From: Mantis religiosa
Taxonomy: Eukaryota > Arthropoda > Insecta > Mantodea > Mantidae
DNA: 64,000 nt
Direction: 5' to 3'
Assembly (NCBI GenBank): GCA_030765055.1
Contig: CM060955.1
Coordinates: forward strand, 157,882,743 to 157,946,742
Shown: piece after piece, positions 43,906 to 53,640 of the stretch
How positions within the stretch are numbered: position 1 is the first letter of the stretch
Layout of the letters: the number at the start of each line of letters is the position of its first letter
Position numbers and translations under genes: made by a program
The notes under the pieces: generated by a model
Database searches by the model: none
Seen by the model: only the letters and a program-made list of their open reading frames with translations
Told to the model about the DNA's origin: nothing

Positions 43906-43989
43906 ATTTCAGTATATTTGTGAGGGGAAAAAGCAACTGAGTTATGTGTATAAACAGTCAACTATATACATAACAAATTAAATAATGGT

Positions 43990-44537
43990 TATTCTTTAAA
44001 CTCAAATTCATTAAACAAATAAAGTAAATAAAGTAAATTATGCTGCCCCAAAATTTAACACAAACTAAGACAAACTGTATGATGGTTGTTGCTATGCAGA
44101 ATTAGGGTCACTATTGAAAAAAGAAAAGTGTGTTATACCTAAAATTGCGTTTTGTTTTAATGAGGCACTCAACAAACTTGATCGATAATGACCAAAATCT
44201 CTTATGGAAAATTCAATGATACTTAAGAGCAGCTTAGTTCTGCAACCCAAGGCTCGAAGATTATAAAAATAAAAACAAATATTTCTTAAAGATAAATAAA
44301 TCTAAAAGCACATCATCACACATTATCAAGATATTATTATAATTGTATATTTTTCTCGACAGTAAACTTTAAGCATTTTTATACATTGGTTCTACCAGTT
44401 TTTAATTTTAGAAAAGCATTTTCACTTGTATTCACTCAATTCCATACCAGAATACTGCACAGTTCTGGCTGTATCGTGTAGCAACAGCCAATGAAACAAC
44501 TAAACTGAACTTCATCTTAAATTTAAGAAGGGAAATG
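43990..44537. other. Unassigned AT-rich spacer
   Basis: No recognised feature. Confidence 0.45.
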
Positions 44538-44605
44538 ATACACCAACCTATATACGGCTAGTGTGAAGAAATGATTAATTTCCATCAATTAACTAAAAAT
44601 AATAA

Positions 44606-45463
44606 TGCCCGATTTCACCAACAAATGTTAAGACTTAACACGAGTTTAGCAATAGTTAAAACAAAAATTGCATTTCACCAACAAGTTTTAGCGTAACACA
44701 CGTGTTACATCTCTTGTTAAACTAACAAGCCAAATTTCTGATGTTAAGTCCTTAGCAATTGTAAATAGTCAAGATGGCGAGCATGAACTCAGCTGTTGAT
44801 GTCGATTTCTTATATTTAAGACCGTCTAAATGGCATTCGCAATAGAGTACGGCCTATGAGCAGAAATAATTTTGAGGAACTATCTGAAGAAAAACTTTTT
44901 ACGGAGGTATAGACTGTCGAAACATGTTGCCATGAAGGTTACTGCGGAAGTACAAGAGAGGTTAGAACATGCATCGAAAGGAATATGGCGATCTCGCCTT
45001 TGTTTCTAGTACCAATAACCTTGTGATTTTATAATTCACTGAATTATGTGGATAATACATTGTCCACCTCCCGTCTTGAAACGTTCAAGTCACTTGTCCT
45101 TCTTCACACCTCGTTTTAAATTTACGTAATACTGACAAGTTGTTTGGTGCTTGTAGTAGTGACACATGCATTTGAATTAAATTCGTTTCCAATATTTTCC
45201 TCGTGACATCTTTCTCTTTTACATTCACCGCATCCGCCCTCTTATTTTCCACGATATCCTTACACTTCGTCACCAATTCGTTTAACAATTCTTTCCCCAT
45301 ACATGAGAAATTTGTCTCACGGCTTTATTTATGATTTTGTTCATCCACCATTTTTCAGCTTGTGCTGTGGCTTGTGCAGACGAAAATGAAAACAAAAGCG
45401 CATCGAAGTAAGTTCAGAAAATAATACGACTCATCCACAGCCTTCTATAGCTGTAATATTGCC
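44606..45463 (+). pseudogene. PIF/Harbinger-like remnant
   Basis: Left part (44800-45010) contains NNFEELSEEKLF and, in another frame, RRYRLSKHVAMKVTAEVQER with LEHASKG, resembling the N-terminal part of Harbinger nucleases (F...YRLS...V..). Right part (45300-45085, minus strand) reads LNELVTKCKDIVENKRADAV and NVKEKDVTRKILETN, resembling the Myb/SANT-like second protein of Harbinger elements, which is often divergently encoded. Starts GCCCGATTTCACCAACA. Strongly deleted between the two parts. Confidence 0.5.
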
Positions 45464-45741
45464 AAGTACTTAGGATAGTAAGTCGCCACAAACTGTGTAT
45501 CTCGAATACGAGAGCCCCTAGTGGACTACCGGGAAAATATACGTGTTAAATGGAGAATTTAATGTCAGGACGGCACGTTGGCCATGGTAGCTCATGGGTT
45601 AGAGCGACTGGACGGAAACCAGGAGATCCGTGGTTCAAATCCCGGCCATGGCATTGAATTTTTCATGTCGACTCTATCAAAAACCTTAGCCTATATACGA
45701 CTAGTGTGAAGAAATGATTAATTTCCATCAATTAACTAAAA
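45464..45741 (+). repeat. SINE-A reference unit (sense)
   Basis: Best sense-strand copy for describing the family. 5' region: AAGTACTTAGGATAGTAAGT, CGAATACGAGAGCCCCTAGT. The tRNA-like head (about 45582-45653) has acceptor arms GCCATGG/CCATGGC, D stem GCTC/GAGC, anticodon stem CTGG/CCAG with loop ACGGAAA, A box TAGCTCATGGG and B box GGTTCAAATCC (45632-45642). The 3' body is TTGAATTTTTCATGTCGACT, CTTAGCCTATATACGAC, ending TTAATTTCCATCAATTAAC. The loop would give a Ser-type GGA anticodon, but the long Ser variable arm is missing. It has a ~115-bp region before the tRNA-like head, unlike classic SINEs. Confidence 0.88.
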
Positions 45742-45751
45742 ATACACCAAC

Positions 45752-46778
45752 TTGTTTAGTATATCAAACCTAATGGGACACCGCTCGGACTATAGTATAT
45801 CCAATTCATCCACATTCAGGAGTATTCGAAGTCATTAATGGTACAAATTAATAACAAAATTTCGTTCATCGGTAGCTCTATTTGAATTCCCATGTTCCTT
45901 TGTTGCTCACGAGAAAAATTGATGCTTTATATTGTTACGCAGCGGCCCAAGGTTATCGTAAGGTCGTCCCCGGGCAACTGAACATCTCTCGCCCCGGGAA
46001 AACACCAGAAACGCTCAGGTCAGATAAATCAGATTGTTCTGAAAGTCTACTTTCTCCCTGCCTCTGGAACGTTCTAGAACAGGGGAAGACAGGTAGTAGC
46101 GGTGTGGTGTCAGCTCAGCCACCTCTCACCGCAAAATATGTCCCCGGACATAAGGCAGGTTAGCGTGTGACATCACCGCGCTGATTACTGCTGTATGTGT
46201 GCGGGTAGGAAAGACAGGGAACTATTGGGTGTTAATAATATATGCAACCTACATCTTGAGTGTTGTAATATTAATGCCGACTGCTTTAATTACACATCTG
46301 GTCACAATTTATTAACAATTACATTTTGACTCTGTGCTATGAGAAAATATATAAAACTTCATCTCGTAGTTTATCTGAAGGTCAGGCAGGTTATAAAGTA
46401 AATAAAATAAAACATAAAGTAATTTTCTCTGCAAATTAGAGGAGACCCCTGCAGAACAAATTTACGTGGACATTTTCCGTCATTTTCTGTTTCGTTTTTC
46501 TTTAACTAGTTTATTAATGTCAGGACGTAATGTCTGGGAAATTTGTAATCGAAGGCTGCATGTTAGATTGTGATACGACAAGGTATTTCGGGGTTTGGAC
46601 TTAGCTAATTTCATAACAGAAAAAAAAAATGTTCGCACACATACGTCGAGTCAGACTTACACAATGTCCGTGCGGCAAGTGAATACAACTTCGGAAATCT
46701 GGTTTGAGGGACATTCTTGTAAAAATCAGCCAGTTCTTTCCTCTGTGTATATTTGTCCTTCAATAAATAGTCACACTG
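45752..46778. other. Unassigned spacer
   Basis: No gene recognised. A GC-rich patch at 45960-46150 has an open frame of 93 codons without known motifs. Confidence 0.45.
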
Positions 46779-46779
46779 T

Positions 46780-46998
46780 AAATTTAACAGTTACATTAAG
46801 TACGTGGTAGCTACATTGTTGTCATCGAGAGTGCTAAACCTAATTGAACTCTCAGATTCTGTACCAACAGCGTTATTTATATAGACAACTTGGTACTACG
46901 CGGCTCTTGTCTGACGTCATACGCACTGCAGGCCTTGCTCCCGACTGAAACACGTCACAGCTCTCGAAGCTGTCTTCCTCAGGTCTAAAATATAAAAG
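46780..46998. repeat. Direct repeat R, copy 1
   Basis: About 220 bp (TTAACAGTTACATTAAGTAC to CTGTCTTCCTCAGGTC) repeated at 47651-47870 with roughly 10-15 percent difference by eye. Shared cores: CGTCATACGCACTGCAGGCC versus CGTCACACGCACTGCAGGCC, and TCTCGAAGCTGTCTTCCTC. Copy 1 ends at the TA of a mariner terminus. Function unknown. Confidence 0.85.
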
Positions 46999-47000
46999 TA

Positions 47001-47650
47001 CGAGGGCTGTTTAATAAAGAATGATCATAATTTCTTTATGGTCATAATTTTTTCGCACTAAAGTTCAATCTTATTATATTCTGTTAGCTTAATGTGAAAT
47101 AAACACGCCGTATTAGTTTCATTATTGGTACTCCTGGTTCCCACCTGTGAGAATCAGGCAAATTCAGACATGTTCAGTATCGCCTACCGCTGCAATGGAT
47201 GTAACACGCGAGGAACAATATGCGGCTTTGAAATTCTGCTTTCGACTCAACACATCTTCAGTTAAGGCCTATACAATGTTACAGGAGGTCTATGGAGAGT
47301 CTGTTCTTCCCTACAGCTCAGCTCGAAGGTGGTTTAAAACGTTTAAAGAGGGGAGACAATTTCAAAGGAAGGTGGAACCGGTGTTCCAGTTACTGCTCTT
47401 ACGGAAGAAAGCATCAACACTGCTGCTGCCATTGTGAGAGAGGATCGACGAATTACCTTAAGATCACTTTCTGAAGTACTGAACATTTCATTGGGTGCTA
47501 CCCACACGTTGCTGACAGAAACATTACACATGAGACGTGTTTGTGTGCGATGGGCTCCAAGACTGTTGATTCCCGAACAAAAGAACATTCGCATGCAGGT
47601 GTGCATGCAGTTAAAGTTGATGTTAGAGGAAGATCCGGAGATTCTTTCTT
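47001..47650 (+). pseudogene. mariner transposase, N-terminal half
   Basis: Starts with a mariner end CGAGGGCTGTTTAATAAAG after TA. From 47195: DVTREEQYAALKFCFRLNTS, YTMLQEVYGESVLPYSSARR and WFKTFKEGRQF (helix-turn-helix DNA-binding domain). After a frameshift near 47370 it gives VREDRRITLRSLSEVLNISL, GATHTLLTETLHMRRVCVRW and APRLLIPEQKNIRMQVC (second helix-turn-helix and linker). The catalytic domain and right end are missing: the sequence stops where repeat R copy 2 begins. Only one frameshift in the readable part. Confidence 0.82.
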
Positions 47651-47870
47651 TTTAACAGTTCCATTAGGTACGTGGCAGCTACATTGTGGTCACCGAGTGT
47701 GCTAAACCTGACTGAAGCCTCCGATTCTATACTCACAGCGTCATTTATATGGGCAACTTGGTGCTAAACGGCTCTTGCCTGACGTCACACGCACTGCAGG
47801 CCTTGCTCCCGACTGAAATACGTCACAACTCTCGAAGCTGTCTTCCTCTGTTCTAGAAGTATATACCAGG
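47651..47870. repeat. Direct repeat R, copy 2
   Basis: See copy 1 (46780-46998). It starts directly at the truncated mariner, so the deletion that removed the mariner 3' half ended at the R boundary or R was duplicated around it. Confidence 0.85.
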
Positions 47871-48234
47871 TGAGTCAGCCCCGCCTTATTTTTTAGAAGT
47901 TAGGCCACCCATCTCTGTTTCATATAACCTTGCCCCGCTGACATGTATCACTCCGCGTGCAACTACCTTCCCCTCACCCTAATTGGCTAATGCTTTTGCG
48001 CCATAGGCCATAGGCGGTGCCTTCCCGTCACATTTAAACCTGCAGTAAACGCCATAATAATTGCCAGGAAGATAGAAATAAGAATATGAAGGCATGCAGA
48101 AATAATGAAGTTTATAATGAAACTGAGCATGTTGAAACTGAATGAATGAGCAATGAAACTGGAACAAGTTTATAATGAAACGCCTTGGGCCTTTTCCACT
48201 GGAATGTTTTAAACCAGTACATGTAAAAATGCGT
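47871..48234. other. Unassigned spacer
   Basis: No recognised feature. Confidence 0.4.
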
Positions 48235-48540
48235 GTATTTCAGTCTTAAAAGTCGTGTCACGCCATACTTATCGTGTGTTCTTCATTCACCCAAGTCTCG
48301 TCAAGGTAGTATATTTTGCTATTTGTATCCCAGTACACTCTGATTGTCCTTAAATAACGTCTTCGCCACACAGCAATGTCGCCCCTGGAGTGGCAAGTTT
48401 TCCTTTTGTCTCAATTTCATGTCGCAATGTTCCTACGCATCTAACACTTAGACCTTTAAGTTCAGAGCACAGCTGTTCGACTTCTCTCACTGACAAAGAC
48501 GGATTCTTCTCTGTGAGTGCATTAAACACATGCACCACAA
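48235..48540 (-). pseudogene. DDE transposase fragment (DETW-type)
   Basis: Minus strand: VVHVFNALTEKNPSLSVREV and CSELKGLSVRCVGTLRHEIE then TKGKLATPGA (N-terminal DNA-binding helices). A deletion or frame change follows, then WRRRYLRTIRVYWDTNSKIY and YLDETWVNEEHT with the first catalytic Asp. Same family as 27580-27870 and 51555-52353. About 100 residues remain; the middle and second half are gone. Confidence 0.6.
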
Positions 48541-49300
48541 TTCGTTTTTCCGCCGCTTTGTAAAGGTTTTCCCTTGCGATGCTTCAGCGAAAAACTGGTG
48601 GTAGACCCTGCCATTATATATATAATAAGTACACGCGCAATAAACGATCAATAAAATAATTTAGCTCTCGCACTCGACATAGCACACCTTCGAATGACGA
48701 TATATGACTAATCCAGTTCAAAACAAGGCCAGTGATAAGTCATATAAACAAATATGTCACCACTACCGTTAAATCACGTGCTATCGTGCAATTTGCTTGA
48801 GAGCAAAGGAACCTCCTCTTTACTTCGTTTAAGAATTAACATGCATTTCAGATAAATCAACTCTGTTGCGTAATATATTTCATTAAAACAGTTACAAAAA
48901 TATAAATTTGACAATTCTCTTCCAACATATAAAGATATATCACCATGTTAAATAACGTACTAATTTTTACCGCACAACAGTCTGCACCATAATAGCAGCC
49001 AATGAGATGTGATAAGGTTACGTGACCATTAAGAGATACGGGGCAAGCTTACGTGAGACAAGGATTAGTCCAGTTTTGCGCTTACTAAACTGTATTGCTT
49101 GACGTTCTTAGAGAGAGCAATGCCAAAATTCAGAGGAATAGCGGTTTAAGGAACAAAACGTACTGCTCGGTAAAGTACACCTCAAAAACTTACGACTCCT
49201 TTACAGAGAGCGATTTCCAATTTTCATCCGATTTTACAAACTTTTTATTAGAGTATACATGGAAAAGTAATTCAGTAAGCGCCTCGGAAAATGTGGAGCT
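48541..49300. other. Unassigned spacer
   Basis: No recognised feature. Confidence 0.45.
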
Positions 49301-49314
49301 ATCATATGAGTACA

Positions 49315-49851
49315 TTGAGTGCAGAGGATCCACACCCCATTAGTCCTGGACCCGTAGGTCCAAGGACCCGGGCCTCCTTCTACCGGGGAGTTATCCGAGC
49401 TATCCCAAAGGGCGCTCGTCGTCCTCCGCGGGGCTTTCCATAGGGCAAGACCTAGAGACTAACAAGGCCCCCCACCATCTGGTCCTATGGACTCAAGACG
49501 GGATGGAAGTGGATACGCCACTTACGCGCGTCAACACCAAAGGTGAAGACTACCGAAAAACCTCGGTGGGGCCGCCTGGTGATCTAGCACACCTTCTACT
49601 AGTTATGCTGGCTAGTACCCGGGAGAATTAATGGCTTCCCTCAACCCCGTCCGAAGACGTACCCAATCTCCCACGGGTATCGGGAACACACTGCCCCCTC
49701 GAGACCATCCCAATCCGAACAACTCCCGAAGGAGGGGCTCAGATGTTCGGCCCGAGGTTCCTCTAGTAACGTCAGAGGTACCACGAGTGCTAAGGGTCCG
49801 CAGCGCCCGCACTTTGGCAGCTGCAAGGGACGGATCCCTTCCCCTACGGGA
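49315..49851 (+). mobile_element. LINE-like 5' end with ORF1 start, copy 2, with its own TSD
   Basis: 537 bp flanked by a 14-bp TSD ATCATATGAGTACA (49301-49314 and 49852-49865). Leader as in 37965-38390 (CCTGGACCCGTAGGTCCAAG, TCGGTGGGGCCGCCTGGTGA). A frame from ATG 49631 reads MASLNPVRRRTQSPTGIGN, PNPNNSRRRGSDVRPEVPL, ARTLAAARDGSLP. A TSD around a piece that looks like a 5' UTR plus ORF1 start, without RT or a poly-A tail, is unusual: either a non-autonomous derivative or a 3'-truncated cDNA. Confidence 0.75.
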
Positions 49852-49865
49852 ATCATATGAGTACA

Positions 49866-50568
49866 CTAACGTCAGCTAAGAAGAAAATGGCGGATTCTTG
49901 TACTTAGAGCAGGGGTTGGCTGCCAAAAATTAGGAAAAAATTAGAGACACGCCTCATCCATAATGGACCTGTACAGTCAAAAGGGACATATTATTAAACA
50001 ACGATTTATTTACATTTTTGCTTAAACTACATCTCGTGCATCTCAATCGACATGAACAACAGCTTTTGCCATTTAAGTAATTATATTAAAACACTCAACA
50101 AATGATTAAAAGTATCTTAAAAGGCTAAATCAAGCACGAGAACTGGCGAGGTGGCAAAGGTAGAGCGTCAGACATACAAGTTGTACTACTGAACTCAGAA
50201 CGTGCTTTCAGTCAAGTCTGGAAATAGATGAATAGGATTATGACCTCTCCTGTGTCCTAATCACCAATGACACAGGTCCGAGTTTCAGCATTGTAATTAT
50301 TTTTATGTTCATCAAAACTTGGAAACCGAATTCACAATAACTTAATTATAAAGTCCCTGAGGGCGTACATCACCCAAGAAGGTCGAAATAGAAAAAGGGT
50401 CACTCCAGCGCCACAAAGCATACCACTTTGAAACGACAATTTTAATAGCACAATAATTCTATGTCTGCAAAATCGTGTTTAACTTCCATGTTAAACTCTG
50501 GTACTGTAATTTCCATGTTTTCTGTGTTCAAATGTTTATAAATAATCCTTTTTTCAATTGCACCTCAA
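49866..50568. other. Unassigned spacer, possible weak tRNA-like segment
   Basis: 50144-50230 begins GGCGAGGTGGCAAAGGTAGA and could be a heavily mutated tRNA-like head, but the B box is not convincing. No gene seen. Confidence 0.35.
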
Positions 50569-50569
50569 A

Positions 50570-51000
50570 CATAAAAAATACCATAAAATATAAATAAAAC
50601 AATTAAAAATAAAAATAATAACAATTTTCAGAATAATACTTGTAAATTGTGAATATTACGTGATAAATAAAATTAGTATACCTATGCAGGAACCACCTTC
50701 ATAGCAGAGAGATGACATCGAAGTTTTACGCTAGTTCTGAGCTACCTAGTAACGTGTGAAATAAACATTCCGTCTAACATATAGCATTCGCTTGTTTCAG
50801 TGAACATTTGCAGACGTGCGAACGTCAACTGTCTAATTACGAATATACTACAGGCGATGTGATAACATCTATATTAGTACTAATTTCGTCGAATGTTTAA
50901 CATCCATGTTATACGCGGGTAGAACCTAGTAATGGGGTCATGTTGGTGTATAAAATTCGGATTGCATAGAAGTGGAGAATAAGGGGCAGTGCGTGTGTGC
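50570..51000 (-). repeat. SINE-D-type repeat, copy 2
   Basis: Parallel to 39343-39795: an A/T-rich part (ACAATTTTCAGAATAATAC), a damaged tRNA-like segment around 50690-50750 (AGCTCAGAACTAGC on the complement; the B box is deleted), then GCGAACGTCAACTGTCTAAT and GGGTAGAACCTAGTAATGGG. It retains the outer parts but has lost the promoter, so only copy 1 could be transcribed from it. Confidence 0.65.
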
Positions 51001-51554
51001 GTGTGAGTGAGAGAGGGAGAGAGAGAGTGTGTGCTCTCGCAAGTAATTAAGTAGGATAGTTTTTGATACGATATTAAGTGTGCGACTGGTAGTGACGTCA
51101 ACTCCTATGTGACTGAACCATCCAAAAGGAGAGGTAGCTTCGCAAGTATTTCATTACACTTTTGCTTCAGTTCACCTTCTCCACATACGTAGAAAAAGTC
51201 TTACCTTAATAGGGTTTACAATGTTTTATAATGCAATGGACTACGCCACAGAGGGGATTTGGCATGGAGGTCCAAACTTGGTCTATTGTACCTATGTCCT
51301 CAAGTGGGACACCCTAAGGAGGAAGGATGAGGTGAGAGGAGACAGAGGATAATTGTTCCAACGAGTTATAGATGTATTATTTTAGAGCGATGCGCAGTGG
51401 TATCTGGATGAGTCCACCTCAGAACGGTTGCAACTGGAGGGGAGGGCAGGTCAGTTGCGTACCAGTTGCGAACAAGTGAACACGTGCAGAGCTACTCGGT
51501 AACACTACAACTTGTTTCAAAATGTGCTTGTCTCCTCGTTCCAAGAGAGCATTT
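51001..51554. other. Unassigned spacer with short GA/GT tract
   Basis: A GT/GA-rich run at about 50987-51035. No gene recognised. Confidence 0.45.
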
Positions 51555-52353
51555 ATAAATGACGCCTCCTAGCAGCACATTAGGAAATAAAGTGCTACAT
51601 TTAAAAACACGAGAAGTAATAACCAATATCCATAGATTTATAAGAAAGGAACAATGGTCTGGGTCAGCTATAAAAATCTGGGGAAGGGTATCTGAGGCAA
51701 CAGTTGTGTCTGAAAGCAGTTTAGGAAAGAAAAGCCATTGGTGCTAGTGCAACAACGTCCTTCTCTATGCCCAGTAAACAAAGATTAAGAACATGCACAA
51801 AATCTAATTTGGGTGTTTTAATTCAGAAGCAGTTAGGCGAACTATGAATAATTTTTAAAGCACAGAAAAACAAAGAAAGAAAGTGCTTATGAAGCTAAAA
51901 ATTCTACTGACTTCCAAGGCAGTGTCTGAACATTAAGAAGAGTTCTTTTGAAGCTAGGATTACTTGAAAAAAAAAAAATAAAAAAATAAAACTAAGCGTG
52001 ACAGACAAATTTTAATCGAACATCGCACCATACGTGCAAAAAGGCATAAGTATTTACGAAATATTCGGAAATATCGAAGTGAAGTTTATATAGTTTATAT
52101 GGATGAAACTTATATAAATACAGCACATAGTGGACCATATACCTGGAGTGAAATACGTTACAGAGACTCTGCAGCGATATTGAAAAGCCGACAGTTGTTT
52201 ATCATGCCTGCTGGAGGAGAACAGGGTTTTGTTCCAAATGTCTATGTACTATTTAAGATCCAACAAAAGCGTGGAGATTACTACCATAGTAAGAATTACA
52301 ACTTAGTTTATAAGAGCTGCAAAACTGGCTTCGAGAATGAAATTTGTTTTTAG
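51555..52353 (+). pseudogene. DDE transposase, most complete copy (DETY-type)
   Basis: N-terminal part: LHLKTREVITNIHRFIRKEQ, IKIWGRVSEATVVSESSLGK (helix-turn-helix). After several stops: RQILIEHRTIRAKRHKYLRN, IRKYRSEVYIVYMDETYINT with the first catalytic Asp, then QLFIMPAGGEQGFVPNVYVL and FKIQQKRGDYYHSKNYN, a typical downstream block (H.GGE.GF.PN...F......DYH). The second and third acidic residues of the catalytic triad are beyond the readable end. IS630/Tc1/mariner-related by motif layout; exact family not named. Confidence 0.7.
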
Positions 52354-52703
52354 ACACCTTATGCACCGCCCTCCCCTCTCGTAATCTTACGCGTGTGACG
52401 CATTGTGGCGATAGGTGCACTATCCTCAACACAGCTGCTACTCATCCCTACCGCGCAGGATTCCTGTCAAGTTAAAATAATACATCTGTATGTAGATAAA
52501 ATGGAGGGACAGGAAATTCTGCGGATGTAATGAACCTACCCAGCATTCGACTGGCGCCCCGGGAAAACCTCCAAAAAAAACCAATAAGTTCACCAAGCAG
52601 AATATAAGAATTAAAGACGCATTATTTTCTTTGCGATTTGACTACTTTGCGTTTGACAACTTCAAAAGCGTCTTGAGTATAAAATCAAAATCGTTAGTCG
52701 GTT
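52354..52703. other. Unassigned spacer
   Basis: No recognised feature. Confidence 0.4.
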
Positions 52704-52850
52704 GGCCCCATAGCTCAGTCAAAAGAGCAGCTCCCAGCCGTCCTAGGGGTCCCGGGTTCGATACCGGCGGTGGGGCTGGGAATTTACTCCGACCAAGATA
52801 ATTCCTCATCGTCTCCATAGTCTGGAAATATGAATGAGAGTGTGAATGTG
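52704..52850 (+). repeat. tRNA-like sequence, SINE head or tRNA pseudogene
   Basis: 52704-52777 can form acceptor arms GGCCCCA/TGGGGCT, D stem GCTC/GAGC and a T arm CCGG/CCGG, with A box TAGCTCAGTC (52711) and B box GGTTCGATACC (52755-52765). The anticodon stem does not pair, so it should not be a working tRNA. The following TTTACTCCGACCAAGATAAT resembles a SINE body, with no visible tail or TSD. Confidence 0.6.
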
Positions 52851-53525
52851 TGCGTGATCTAACGATAAAAACCCAACGAATACGATATCTTCCAAAGTAG
52901 AAATGTCGCCGATATGAACATTGCAGTTAAAGGCGAGCTATAAATGGAACAACAAAAATCGTTAGTCACTTTTCATAAAATGACAAAAAATGTTCAATGT
53001 ACAGAGAAGTATAGAACTAGAATTTTCTTTAAATTCTTACTGTCACGTCCTCAGACAGCATCTTCTAAGAAAGTCGGAGGTTTCCACCCAAAACTGCCCA
53101 AAAATTAATGATTATGGGTAGTAGGTGGTAAGTCGTTTTGTTAATTTAGGGTACAGTTTACTCTTATCATTAACGTAGTTATTCACAAATTACGACGAAA
53201 ACCCAAAGGGGGCGACCTAGAGTTCATCCAACGCCTGCACCTCAAAATAAGCAAAAGTAAGGCATGGCGAAGTTCTTTTTAGTCAAGCCTATGAAATTGT
53301 ATGTACTCTGCGAGAGTTTTCTGATTTGGAACGAAAAAAATACTACAGGCATGCACTGAAAATCAGAGAACAAACTGGGACAAAAATCGGAAAGGAGACA
53401 AGCGGAAGCAGAGCCGTCGAAATTATTGCTTGATAATAGAAGAAGAATTACAAACATAAAAAGTGGGTAAAAATCAGGGAGCATTTCAAAAAGAAGCTAT
53501 TCGAAGCCCTGTATATAGGTACTTG
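52851..53525. other. Mostly unassigned spacer
   Basis: A plus-strand frame around 53262-53440 (AYEIVCTLREFSDLERKKYY) hints at a transposase N-terminus but is too weak to call. The right end contains the start of the SINE-B head that precedes the satellite. Confidence 0.4.
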
Positions 53526-53529
53526 TAAT

Positions 53530-53640
53530 ACAGCCTCACATTCACGAGTCTCGAGTTACCATCCTGCCAGATTAAGTTATCTGGATGAGGTTTATTCCGG
53601 GGTTTCCCTTATCCTGAAAGATGAATGTCTGGTTACTCTA
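53530..53640 (+). repeat. SINE-B head at the left border of the satellite
   Basis: AATACAGCCTCACATTCACG, AGTCTCGAGTTACCATCC, AGTTATCTGGATGAGGTTTA and GGGGTTTCCCTTATCCTGAA align with the SINE-B head and upper body (compare 61621-61700). The B box is mutated. From 53590 the body continues directly into the first satellite unit, so array and SINE share a continuous sequence. Confidence 0.8.

Larger units (their letters stand above)
44548..45741 (+). repeat. SINE-A pair (tail + full unit) enclosing a Harbinger remnant
   Basis: Flanked by a 10-bp TSD ATACACCAAC (44538-44547 and 45742-45751). Left: only the last ~55 bp of a SINE-A unit (CTATATACGGCTAGTGTGAA to CATCAATTAAC, 44548-44591). Right: a full unit from about 45464. 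Between them is a Harbinger-like remnant. In the undisturbed tandem copy (23.8 kb) the same tail is followed by TAAAATAATAAGAG and then the next unit; here the break falls in that A/T-rich junction. One TSD around both units shows tandem retroposition, with the DNA transposon probably arriving later. Confidence 0.82.

Noticed and set aside
52704..52777. Functional tRNA gene
   Set aside because: Acceptor, D and T arms can form but the anticodon stem does not pair, and SINE-like sequence follows.
53262..53440. Possible transposase N-terminus (AYEIVCTLREFSDLERKKYY)
   Set aside because: Only a vague resemblance to the helix-turn-helix of the DETY-type family; no catalytic motif nearby.
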